Of a stretch of DNA of 64,000 nt, positions 28,003-34,440 are shown one piece after another. The notes under the pieces were generated by a model. That model saw only the letters and a list, made by a program, of their open reading frames with translations. It was not told the origin of the DNA and ran no database searches. The translations under genes were made by a program, and so were the position numbers. Origin of the DNA: Rhodanobacter soli (GTDB lineage: Bacteria; Pseudomonadota; Gammaproteobacteria; Xanthomonadales; Rhodanobacteraceae); assembly GCF_040548735.1 (NCBI RefSeq), contig NZ_JBEPSD010000003.1, positions 248,001 to 312,000 on the forward strand. The letters are read 5' to 3'. The stretch's first letter is position 1. Each line of letters begins with the position of its first letter.

Positions 28003-28059
28003 GCCTAACCACTCGTTCAAGGCGGACGGCTTCGCCGCCGCTTAACTCCAGCGTTAGGC
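28003..28059 (+). repeat. attC site 6
   Basis: 57 bp from GCCTAAC to GTTAGGC; loop TTC. Confidence 0.93.
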
Positions 28060-28063
28060 CGCT

Positions 28064-28438
28064 ATGAGGCATATTCGAATCATTGAGATTCCTCCTGGTG
28101 AAGCTCCAGAGCGGGTCCGCGCGGCTTGGGTAGGGGTGACCATCCAGCTTGCTGACATCCCAGAGCCACAGCCAAGTATTTGGTCCACGACCGGAGTTCT
28201 AGGCAGGGATCACGGTTTGCTGGCTAGGTTCAAGAATCTCTTTGGCGTACCGGTCGCCGAGCAACCCAACGTGGCCTATGTTGTCGACGTTATCGCTGCC
28301 ATTGAGTCTCTGCGCGCACAATCACCGTCTGCCGCTGCGTGGTGGGAGCGCCACACTCCGCACCTGCTCAAACTGGGCAAAAGGTTCTGTTTTGCCGCGT
28401 CGTGCTCTGAGGAAACCGCACATGGTGACGCGGCCTAA
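28064..28438 (+). CDS. cassette 7: hypothetical protein
   Basis: 124 residues, soluble, no signal peptide (IIEIPPGEAPERVRAAWVGV, YVVDVIAAIESLRAQ, AAAWWERHTPHLLKLGKRFC). No family recognised. The ATG is 4 bases after the attC; the stop TAA is in the next attC core. Confidence 0.6.
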   Translation: MRHIRIIEIPPGEAPERVRAAWVGVTIQLADIPEPQPSIWSTTGVLGRDHGLLARFKNLFGVPVAEQPNVAYVVDVIAAIESLRAQSPSAAAWWERHTPHLLKLGKRFCFAASCSEETAHGDAA

Positions 28439-28489
28439 CATCTCGTTCAAGGCGGACGGCTTCGCCGCCGCTTAACTCCAGCGTTAGAG
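28433..28489 (+). repeat. attC site 7
   Basis: 57 bp from GCCTAAC to GTTAGAG; loop TTC. Confidence 0.93.
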
Positions 28490-28492
28490 CGC

Positions 28493-28783
28493 ATGAAGCA
28501 GACTACGGCGGCAAATCTGGCTTTGATTCTGGTTGTGGCCGGTTGGCTGCTAGCCTTCTATGGCGTCACTTCGCAACTTGGCGACCCATCACCCTCCGCC
28601 CCACGGGCACAAATCGAAGCTGCTCGGCATCTGTCACTTACAATACTGGGCGTCGGTGTCGTGTGCATACTGGCCGCCCTTTGTCTTTCCGGTTTCAGTT
28701 TTACTGCAGCCAAAGTTCGTGCCAGTGTTTGCGCTGCGCTAGGCTTTCTGCCTGCAATCGCTGTTATCTGGAGCATGCTGTGA
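28493..28783 (+). CDS. cassette 8: membrane protein
   Basis: 96 residues with three predicted membrane helices (ANLALILVVAGWLLAFYGV, LTILGVGVVCILAALCLSGF, CAALGFLPAIAVIWSML). No family recognised. The ATG is 3 bases after the attC. Confidence 0.6.
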   Translation: MKQTTAANLALILVVAGWLLAFYGVTSQLGDPSPSAPRAQIEAARHLSLTILGVGVVCILAALCLSGFSFTAAKVRASVCAALGFLPAIAVIWSML

Positions 28784-28794
28784 GTGGCAGTGCG

Positions 28795-28851
28795 CTCTAA
28801 CTACTCGTTCAAGGCGGACGGCTTCGCCGCCGCTTAACTCAAGCGTTAGGC
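28795..28851 (+). repeat. attC site 8
   Basis: 57 bp from CTCTAAC to GTTAGGC; loop TTC. Confidence 0.92.
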
Positions 28852-28871
28852 TCATACTAAATCGTACGACA

Positions 28872-29159
28872 ATGGAAAAAGACACCGACCGCAGCATGTC
28901 ACTCTTTATTGCCATCATCACCAAGATAGGCTCAGCCATATTTATGGCAGCGGCGCCATTGATATTTCTAGGAATCCTTTACCAAGGCGGGCTTGGTACG
29001 GTTCCCGTCTACAATCGTGGCGGGCAGGTAATTTTCTACGTCAACAATGTCGTTGCAGCTCTCATCTTTTCTTGGCTTTGGTTCTCAATCAGTGCGCTGA
29101 TGTTCTCCTTCTCAAAGAAGGCCGTGGCTAAATTTCGCAAGCAGCGTGATGCGGCCTAA
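28872..29159 (+). CDS. cassette 9: membrane protein
   Basis: 95 residues, two predicted helices (IGSAIFMAAAPLIFLGIL and VVAALIFSWLWFSISALMF) and a basic C-terminal tail (SKKAVAKFRKQRD). No family recognised. Stop TAA in the attC core. Confidence 0.6.
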   Translation: MEKDTDRSMSLFIAIITKIGSAIFMAAAPLIFLGILYQGGLGTVPVYNRGGQVIFYVNNVVAALIFSWLWFSISALMFSFSKKAVAKFRKQRDAA

Positions 29160-29210
29160 CAGTTCGTTCAAGGCGGACGGCTTCGCCGCCGCTTAACTCC
29201 AGCGTTAGGC
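29154..29210 (+). repeat. attC site 9
   Basis: 57 bp from GCCTAAC to GTTAGGC; loop TTC. Confidence 0.93.
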
Positions 29211-29217
29211 CGCAGTC

Positions 29218-29457
29218 ATGCCTTTAAAGAATCCTGTCATTTTTACGATTCTGGTGCTTGCTGTGTTGCTTGCCGCAGGCATCGTCACGTATATCTATGG
29301 CTTGCCCCTGCTGCAAGGATCTCAGGTGGGTTGCCAGATCGGCGGAGGCATCAAATCATTTGGTTGTTCTACCTCGTTCGGATTCTTCATGGTCTGGGTT
29401 TTAATTGTGGTCGGCTTTGCAATTGGTGCAATCTGGACAAAATTTGGTCAACAATAA
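29218..29457 (+). CDS. cassette 10: membrane protein
   Basis: 79 residues, two predicted helices (FTILVLAVLLAAGIVTYIYG and FFMVWVLIVVGFAIGAIW) separated by a Gly/Cys loop (VGCQIGGGIKSFGCS) that could carry a disulfide. No family recognised. About 34 bases separate the stop from attC 10. Confidence 0.6.
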   Translation: MPLKNPVIFTILVLAVLLAAGIVTYIYGLPLLQGSQVGCQIGGGIKSFGCSTSFGFFMVWVLIVVGFAIGAIWTKFGQQ

Positions 29458-29491
29458 ACACGTGTTCGGCCTCACCGATTCTAGGGTTGCG

Positions 29492-29547
29492 GCCTAACAT
29501 CTCATTCAAGCGGACGGCTGCGCCGCCGCTTAATTCAAGCGTTAGGG
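29492..29547 (+). repeat. attC site 10
   Basis: 56 bp from GCCTAAC to GTTAGGG; AAGCGGACGG arm without the extra G; loop TGC. Confidence 0.9.
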
Positions 29548-29553
29548 CCAACC

Positions 29554-29871
29554 ATGCTCCGTCATGTTCTCGCTGCAGCAAATACGCTCTTCGCAGCCAT
29601 TGCAGCGTTCATGATCTATGTTGTTATGCCGTATAGCCGCCAGCTTTTCTGTGAGTCTTGGCGCATGGAATGCGAGCCGCTATCTAACATTGCTGTCGCC
29701 GCTTGGGCGGCCCTGCCAATCGCTGCAGTAGTTATGTCGCTCTGGGCTGGCTACCGCATCCGTTCGCATCACGAGCGTGTTAGTTTGGGGCTCTTCCTGT
29801 GGTATCCGATCTTCTTCACTGTCACAGCGTTTTTTCTCTTCGCAAACCGGGTCCCAGCCTCTGGGCCCTAA
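29554..29871 (+). CDS. cassette 11: membrane protein
   Basis: 105 residues with three predicted helices (AANTLFAAIAAFMIYVVM, IAVAAWAALPIAAVVMSLWA, LFLWYPIFFTVTAFFLFA) and a loop with two Cys (LFCESWRMECEP). No family recognised. Stop TAA in the next attC core. Confidence 0.6.
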   Translation: MLRHVLAAANTLFAAIAAFMIYVVMPYSRQLFCESWRMECEPLSNIAVAAWAALPIAAVVMSLWAGYRIRSHHERVSLGLFLWYPIFFTVTAFFLFANRVPASGP

Positions 29872-29922
29872 CATTTCGTTCAAGGCGGACGGCTTCGCCG
29901 CCGCTTAACTCTAGCGTTAGGC
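29866..29922 (+). repeat. attC site 11
   Basis: 57 bp from CCCTAAC to GTTAGGC; loop TTC. Confidence 0.92.
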
Positions 29923-29938
29923 CGCAAGGAGCCCGCTC

Positions 29939-30191
29939 GTGCGATACCGAATCGAACAGGAGTCTGGGCATGACACTTCGGGCAACTACACCTTTCGCAT
30001 CTACAGTAATGACCGACTCGTCGCTCGGTACTGGCACGACTATCGCGGTGACGAGCACGGCATCGAGTTCGTCAACGGTAAAAAAACAAGCCTGTCCCGG
30101 TCAAGCGGCTAGCTTCATCACAGGTGGCGGGCCACAGCCACTGGTGCTCTCGGAGCAGGCTGCGTCTTACCTCGACCGGGAGTTGGCGTAA
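29939..30191 (+). pseudogene. cassette 12: hypothetical protein, frameshifted at an A7 tract
   Basis: A GTG at 29939 has AAGGA 8 bases upstream and opens MRYRIEQESGHDTSGNYTF, which reaches a TAG at 30110-30112 after 57 residues. The neighbouring frame continues coherently (FITGGGPQPLVLSEQAASYL) to a TAA at 30189-30191. The two frames join if one A is dropped from the A7 run at 30080-30086, giving about 83 residues. Either a real inactivating indel, a sequencing error in the homopolymer, or slippage during expression. No family recognised. Confidence 0.55.
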
Positions 30192-30219
30192 ATGCTTAGG
30201 GGTAGTCCCGCGTCGTGCG

Positions 30220-30276
30220 GCCTAACATTTCGTTCAAGACGGACGGCTACGCCGCCGCTTAACTCCAGCGTTAGGT
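30220..30276 (+). repeat. attC site 12
   Basis: 57 bp from GCCTAAC to GTTAGGT; left arm CAAGACGG differs from the usual CAAGGCGG; loop TAC. Confidence 0.92.
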
Positions 30277-30281
30277 CCCAG

Positions 30282-30527
30282 ATGGGCGCACTGTCGAGAC
30301 TTCGAAAATGGGCCAATCGAGATGATGGTCATTTCTACCAAATCGGCAACGAGTCTATCGATGTCCTCACGGTCGTCGGCGCGCTCGTTCTCATCGGTGC
30401 ACTTATCCTTTGGCAGCTTCACTCTCAGGTAGGTATTAGTAGTGTTTGGGCCATCGCGGTTGGCATTGTTGGCCCGGCTTTGCTCGTCGCAGGTGGCACG
30501 TCGGGCAGCAACGGCAGTGGCACCTAA
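30282..30527 (+). CDS. cassette 13: small membrane protein
   Basis: 81 residues with two predicted helices (VLTVVGALVLIGALILWQL and SSVWAIAVGIVGPALLVAGG) after a charged N-terminus (LSRLRKWANRDDGHFY). No family recognised. Stop TAA in the attC core. Confidence 0.6.
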   Translation: MGALSRLRKWANRDDGHFYQIGNESIDVLTVVGALVLIGALILWQLHSQVGISSVWAIAVGIVGPALLVAGGTSGSNGSGT

Positions 30528-30578
30528 CATCTCGTTCAAGGCGGACGGCTTCGCCGCCGCTTAACTCAAGCGTTAGAC
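30522..30578 (+). repeat. attC site 13
   Basis: 57 bp from ACCTAAC to GTTAGAC; loop TTC. Confidence 0.93.
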
Positions 30579-30583
30579 AGCTA

Positions 30584-30946
30584 ATGAAACAGATGCTCAA
30601 TTTTGCTTTTGCAACAGCGCTTCTAGCTTTGGTCGGCTGCACCGCTAAAGCTCCAGATCCGCGCGTGCAAACGCTGGAAAGGACGCTGGGGCTGCTTAAC
30701 CTCAAGAACCCGGCATCCGATGCGATGAAGAATTTCACCAAAGGTGACCTACGTTTGATTGGCGTCAACGGCTTCTCTTGTTCTCTTCCCGGCAGGCCTT
30801 CAGTGGCTCAAGAACAGCTGGCACAGCAAAACGGGATGTACTGTTTGGACGGAACTTCTGACGTTGGCCTTCGCGACCTTAATGAGCAGGCCGCCGTGTA
30901 TTCTGCTCGCTACAACGCGGCGCTCGTTAAGCTCATACACCGGTAG
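30584..30946 (+). CDS. cassette 14: lipoprotein
   Basis: 120 residues. A signal peptide ends with the lipobox LVGC (FAFATALLALVGCTA), predicting a lipoprotein. The mature part is alpha-helical and has two more Cys (FSCSLPG, MYCLDG). No family recognised. The ATG is 5 bases after the attC. Confidence 0.65.
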   Translation: MKQMLNFAFATALLALVGCTAKAPDPRVQTLERTLGLLNLKNPASDAMKNFTKGDLRLIGVNGFSCSLPGRPSVAQEQLAQQNGMYCLDGTSDVGLRDLNEQAAVYSARYNAALVKLIHR

Positions 30947-30948
30947 CT

Positions 30949-31005
30949 GTCTAACATTTCGTTCAAGGCGGACGGCTCCGCCGCCGCTCAATTCCAGCGT
31001 TAGGT
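30949..31005 (+). repeat. attC site 14
   Basis: 57 bp from GTCTAAC to GTTAGGT; loop TCC, right arm CTCAATTC. Confidence 0.92.
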
Positions 31006-31011
31006 GCCGCA

Positions 31012-31293
31012 ATGGAGATGCAACGCGAACTTGCAGCGGCAATCGAAGAGTTTGATGCCTGGGATCGCCCTTGGGAGTTCTATTCATCTGTGTCTTCGTC
31101 GTTGCGCCCGGCTGCTCGCTCCGAGCTCGAACGCATCTGGGCTACCGCAACAGACTCAGTTGGCTGGTCAACCTGTGAAGATCTTGCCCAAGGCTCCTCA
31201 CTTGCAGAGACCCGCCTCTCACAGAGCTTTCCGTGGCTCTCAGCAAAGGCACGGAAGCAGTTGGCTAGTGGTGCCGCTTACCAGTGGCGGTAG
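31012..31293 (+). CDS. cassette 15: hypothetical protein
   Basis: 93 residues, soluble and Trp-rich (FDAWDRPWEFYSSVSSSL, RIWATATDSVGWSTCEDL, SFPWLSAKARKQL). No family recognised. The ATG is 6 bases after the attC boundary. Confidence 0.6.
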   Translation: MEMQRELAAAIEEFDAWDRPWEFYSSVSSSLRPAARSELERIWATATDSVGWSTCEDLAQGSSLAETRLSQSFPWLSAKARKQLASGAAYQWR

Positions 31294-31297
31294 CGTC

Positions 31298-31357
31298 ACC
31301 TAACAACTCGTCCAAGCGGACGCGCGTACCGCGCGCCGCTTAACTTCAGCGTTAGGC
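31298..31357 (+). repeat. attC site 15 (variant stem)
   Basis: 60 bp from ACCTAAC to GTTAGGC. The stem is CGGACGCGCG / CGCGCGCCG around TAC, different in sequence from the others but still complementary. Confidence 0.88.
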
Positions 31358-31660
31358 GGCAGAGCATTTTTTCTTCGCAGTGCTTCGCGCGTTTCACGTC
31401 TTGGCTTCGTGTTGGCAAAGCGGCGTCTGCTGTTCCTGGCTGGCCTGCGTTGTTGTCTTTCGTGCGCTTGGTCGTCCGTCGTGCCTTGCGCGCGTTGGCG
31501 CACATCGCATCTTCATACTTTTTCGTGCGCGCGGTTCACGGCAGCGTGGCGTTTGTCGTCAGCGGTTCGTTCGTCGCACGCAGGCCACAAGTTGCGCGGC
31601 ATTGCCGGGCTTTCAAAGCAGCGCTATCGTGTTCGCACATGACGGTGTAACCGTGCTGCC
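31358..31660 (+). ncRNA. cassette 16: no convincing ORF; possible RNA or promoter cassette
   Basis: About 300 bases between attC 15 and attC 16 without a frame that has a plausible start and composition. The open frames present are Arg/Ser/Cys-rich and look non-coding. The strand is rich in CGT and GTCGTC runs. A Xanthomonas campestris integron cassette is known to encode a small RNA (sRNA-Xcc1), so an RNA here is plausible but unproven. Confidence 0.3.
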
Positions 31661-31717
31661 GTCTAACATCTCGTTCAAGGCGGACGGCTGCGCCGCCGCT
31701 TAACTCCAGCGTTAGCT
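31661..31717 (+). repeat. attC site 16
   Basis: 57 bp from GTCTAAC to GTTAGCT; loop TGC. Confidence 0.93.
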
Positions 31718-31736
31718 CAGCGGGGAAGGTCACGGC

Positions 31737-32063
31737 ATGCGAACGACCGGCGCTTTGTGGATTGTTACGATTGCTTTGGCTATCGCTCTAATTCCGTCAA
31801 TACCATATGGCTACTACTCTGTAATGCGTTGGCTTGTGTGCGCTTCATGCGCCTGGCTCTCTCTCGCCTCGTTTCGCAGCGAGCGAGAGGAGTGGGCTTG
31901 GTGCTGGGGAGTGATCGCAGGCATCTACAATCCAATCTTCCCGGTGCACGCCACTAGGGAAATTTGGTCGTTTGTCAATGTTGCAGCCATCGTGCTCGCA
32001 GCTTGGTATACCTTCAAAGCGTCTCGGCCAAACAGGGGGAAGCAAGATGGGGGAGAAGCTTGA
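31737..32063 (+). CDS. cassette 17, gene 1: DUF6804-like membrane protein
   Basis: 108 residues with about four predicted helices. GYYSVMRWLVCASCAWLSLA, WAWCWGVIAGIYNPIFPVH and TREIWSFVNVAAIVLAAW match my memory of small DUF6804-type membrane proteins (pattern GYY..LRW, then FNP..P..L.R..W). Function unknown. GGGGAAGG precedes the ATG. Overlaps the next gene by 17 bases in another frame. Confidence 0.65.
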   Translation: MRTTGALWIVTIALAIALIPSIPYGYYSVMRWLVCASCAWLSLASFRSEREEWAWCWGVIAGIYNPIFPVHATREIWSFVNVAAIVLAAWYTFKASRPNRGKQDGGEA

Positions 32064-32352
32064 GAACACAGCGGGTTGCGTTTTCGCAATCCTATTTTTC
32101 GGGTTCGGCTTGCTACAACTTGGCGCTGGCTGGGCGGGCATTGAGCATTCGTTTGGCTGGGGCTGGGGGGTTGCGGCAGCGGTTGCTGCAATTGGCTTTC
32201 GCTTTACGTTACCAATCGCTGTGGGAGCTTTCCTCTGCGCAAAAAACATCTGGGGCTGGCATTGGGTCTTCGCAGCACTCTTTGCAGCACCAGGCCTTCT
32301 GTTCATGGTCCCAGCTTTCTTTTCGTCACTTGTGGGCGCAGTGAAACGCTGA
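32047..32352 (+). CDS. cassette 17, gene 2: membrane protein
   Basis: 101 residues, two to three predicted helices (TAGCVFAILFFGFGLLQLGA, WGVAAAVAAIGFRFTLPIAV, WVFAALFAAPGLLFMVPAFF). It starts inside gene 1 of the same cassette, with GGGGGAAGC as ribosome site. No family recognised. The two genes move as one cassette, suggesting linked function. Confidence 0.6.
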   Translation: MGEKLENTAGCVFAILFFGFGLLQLGAGWAGIEHSFGWGWGVAAAVAAIGFRFTLPIAVGAFLCAKNIWGWHWVFAALFAAPGLLFMVPAFFSSLVGAVKR

Positions 32353-32408
32353 GCTAACAGTTCGTTCAAGGCGGACGGCTACGCCGCCGCTTAACTCAAG
32401 CGTTAGGT
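32352..32408 (+). repeat. attC site 17
   Basis: 57 bp from AGCTAAC to GTTAGGT; loop TAC. Confidence 0.92.
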
Positions 32409-32416
32409 TTTCCTCT

Positions 32417-32776
32417 ATGACAGATCTTCGCGGCCTACTGCAGCAGATAAAGGATGGCAAGAAGTCCTTTGGACCAGCTAGCAACAGCCCTGAAGACATG
32501 GCGGTATTCCAAGACATAGCGAAGGCCCTTGCATTCGCGAACGATGAGGGCCTCTTAGAAGGTTTCGCTTCGCACAAGGAAAGCTACACGGGCAATCGCT
32601 GGTATGTCGTGGTCATGGTAAAAAGCGGTCTCAGCTACCAAGGTCAGCAGTACTTGGAGCAGCCCGCTAAACCACCAGCACCAGCCCCGGGAGATATCGT
32701 GCAAATCAAGCCAAATTTTTATGGCATTAGCATCGACTTCAACGCACTGTGGCGTAGGCTGAGGGGCAGAACCTAA
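32417..32776 (+). CDS. cassette 18: hypothetical protein
   Basis: 119 residues, soluble (TDLRGLLQQIKDGKKSFGP, DMAVFQDIAKALAFANDEGL, VVMVKSGLSYQGQQYLEQP). The helical centre with GLSYQGQQYL recalls a winged-helix wing, a loose impression. No family recognised. Stop TAA in the next attC core. Confidence 0.6.
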   Translation: MTDLRGLLQQIKDGKKSFGPASNSPEDMAVFQDIAKALAFANDEGLLEGFASHKESYTGNRWYVVVMVKSGLSYQGQQYLEQPAKPPAPAPGDIVQIKPNFYGISIDFNALWRRLRGRT

Positions 32777-32828
32777 CATCTCGTCCAAGCGGACGGCGTA
32801 CCGCTGCCGCTTAACTCCAGCGTTAGGC
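32771..32828 (+). repeat. attC site 18 (variant stem)
   Basis: 58 bp from ACCTAAC to GTTAGGC; stem CGGACGGCG / CGCTGCCG with TAC loop. Confidence 0.9.
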
Positions 32829-32840
32829 CCCGGAGGGGAA

Positions 32841-33218
32841 ATGAAGCGCAACTGGGACATCATTCGTGAAATCCTCACGCACCTTGAGGAGCTGCCGAAC
32901 ACAGATTCCATGCTTGAGCTTTCAGATTTCCCGGAAGACCGCGCCTTCGAGTACGCGTATCACGTTGAGCTCCTCATTGAGGCAGGACTGGTTGAGGGAC
33001 AAATGGCCGGAACCTTGGGAGGTGGGCCGGCAGATTTCTTTGCCAGGCGCCTCACGTGGCCTGGCCACGAGTTCCTAGACTCCATTCGATCTGACACTGT
33101 CTGGAGCAAAACCAAAAGGACATTTACATCAAAAGGTATCGACATGACGTTTGACTTGGTCAAGTCGGTCGCATCTGAGATCTCGGTGGCCCTTATCCGC
33201 GGGGCAACCGGGGTCTAA
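32841..33218 (+). CDS. cassette 19: DUF2513 domain protein
   Basis: 125 residues. The sequence MKRNWDIIREILTHLEEL, YHVELLIEAGLVEG and RLTWPGHEFLDSIRSDTVW follows the DUF2513 pattern. This family resembles a winged-helix and is common in prophages and accessory regions; function unknown. A GGAGGGGAA ribosome site lies directly upstream. Stop TAA in the attC core. Confidence 0.8.
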   Translation: MKRNWDIIREILTHLEELPNTDSMLELSDFPEDRAFEYAYHVELLIEAGLVEGQMAGTLGGGPADFFARRLTWPGHEFLDSIRSDTVWSKTKRTFTSKGIDMTFDLVKSVASEISVALIRGATGV

Positions 33219-33269
33219 CATCTCGTTCAAGGCGGACGGCTTCGCCGCCGCTTAACTCCAGCGTTAGCC
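33213..33269 (+). repeat. attC site 19
   Basis: 57 bp from GTCTAAC to GTTAGCC; loop TTC. Confidence 0.93.
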
Positions 33270-33283
33270 CCACTAGGGCATTT

Positions 33284-33847
33284 ATGACCGACCCAACAAT
33301 CGACCAAGTCGTTCAAGCAGGGGCAGCCTCGTGCCGGAGTCTGTCGCGTTGCAACAACTTCTTTGTCTTTGAGCATTCGGATAGTTGGCTCGGGTGGGAG
33401 AACTGGCTCACGGTGGACATTGTTCGTCGCCTAAACCACAGAGCAGTCGTCCGCTTTGGTGCATACTCAAACGGATCAACGCGCTCCGATATTTTCTTAA
33501 AGACGAAACAAAAAATTGCCGTTGAGATTAAGGTTAACTATATAGATGACAACGAGCTTGATAAATGGATCGGCAAAAAACATGGGCTTCCTAAGCGCGT
33601 CGCGGACGACCTCAAAAAGCTCACTAAGTCTATTCGTAATGCAGATCGTCTTATGCTAATGGCAACAGCGCTTGAGTCGAGTCGTCGCAGTAGCGAGTAT
33701 CGCGCTCTAATCGACGAAGACCTCTCAAGCAACTGGCCTAAATGGACAAGAGAATGGGCCAAGTGCGGAAATATTCTCCTTCTGAGCTTAGTTATCCCGC
33801 ACGGAGCTAACAATTCGTTCAAGGCGGACGCCTCCGGCGCCGCTTAA
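33284..33847 (+). CDS. cassette 20: PD-(D/E)XK nuclease-like protein, reading through attC
   Basis: 187 residues, among the longest cassette products. GSTRSDIFLKTKQ followed by IAVEIKVNYIDD gives a D ... ExK arrangement typical of PD-(D/E)XK nucleases, between strand-like segments. A charged helical region (KRVADDLKKLTKSIRNADRL) follows. The frame does not stop at the attC core; it runs through the site and ends at TAA 33845-33847, so the last 13 residues (ANNSFKADASGAA) are attC-encoded. Nuclease assignment is a motif-level inference. Confidence 0.6.
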   Translation: MTDPTIDQVVQAGAASCRSLSRCNNFFVFEHSDSWLGWENWLTVDIVRRLNHRAVVRFGAYSNGSTRSDIFLKTKQKIAVEIKVNYIDDNELDKWIGKKHGLPKRVADDLKKLTKSIRNADRLMLMATALESSRRSSEYRALIDEDLSSNWPKWTREWAKCGNILLLSLVIPHGANNSFKADASGAA

Positions 33848-33861
33848 CTCCGGCGTTAGAC
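33805..33861 (+). repeat. attC site 20 (variant stem)
   Basis: 57 bp from AGCTAAC to GTTAGAC; stem CGGACGCC / GGCGCCG with TCC loop, complementary although changed in sequence. Its left part is translated as the end of cassette 20. Confidence 0.9.
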
Positions 33862-33873
33862 CGCACACAAACT

Positions 33874-34356
33874 ATGCCTGCGACTCAGACATGCACTAGC
33901 TGTGGTAAGACGCTCCCAATGAGCCGGGAGTTCTTTGGCAACACGCCAAGTGGCGGGTTCCGACGCAAGTGCAGGGACTGCATGGCCGCACATACACGAG
34001 CCCACTCGATCGAAAATCCGGAGCAAAAGCGAGCCAGAGCACTTCTCCGTAAAGCTCGCGAGAATGCTGCCGGACTGCGTTATTTCGACCATGACATTGC
34101 TTCCTTGCGTAAAGCCCAGGAAGACCGGTGCGCCTACTGTAATTCTGAATTGCTTGGAGCAGGTCAGGTTGACCACATGACGCCCGTCGCGCAAGGTGGT
34201 GCAAATGCACTTGAGAATTTGGTGTTAGCCTGTTTTCAGTGCAACACTGAGAAGCATGCCAAAACTGCTCATGAGTACTTTTGTTGGCGTTCTAGTCACG
34301 ACCTGCCCGTATATGGCCATGCATATGCATACATTCTACTTTACGGACGTAAGTAG
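33874..34356 (+). CDS. cassette 21: HNH endonuclease with extra zinc ribbon
   Basis: 160 residues. An N-terminal zinc ribbon (CTSCGKTLP ... CRDCMAAH, about residues 7-40) is followed by a basic helix. The HNH core then follows: CAYCNSELLGAGQVDHMTPV, GGANALENLVLACFQCN. It should cut DNA; specificity unknown. It lies directly after the PD-(D/E)XK-like cassette. Its attC is broken by an IS element, so this cassette probably can no longer be excised. Confidence 0.8.
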   Translation: MPATQTCTSCGKTLPMSREFFGNTPSGGFRRKCRDCMAAHTRAHSIENPEQKRARALLRKARENAAGLRYFDHDIASLRKAQEDRCAYCNSELLGAGQVDHMTPVAQGGANALENLVLACFQCNTEKHAKTAHEYFCWRSSHDLPVYGHAYAYILLYGRK

Positions 34357-34360
34357 TGCG

Positions 34361-34387
34361 ATCTAACAATTCGTTCAAGGCGGACGG
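34361..34387 (+). repeat. attC site 21, left half (split by IS)
   Basis: ATCTAAC and the left stem arm to CGGACGG, then the IS begins. The last three bases CGG (34385-34387) are the target duplication. Confidence 0.88.
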
Positions 34388-34440
34388 GATAGTTCCTCCG
34401 CTTTAGTGGACACCCTGAACTAACCTTTCAGGAGTGTTCC

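Noticed and set aside
31300-31733. Minus- and plus-strand frames inside cassette 16
   Set aside because: They run through attC stems, have skewed Arg/Ser/Cys composition and no ribosome site; treated as non-coding.
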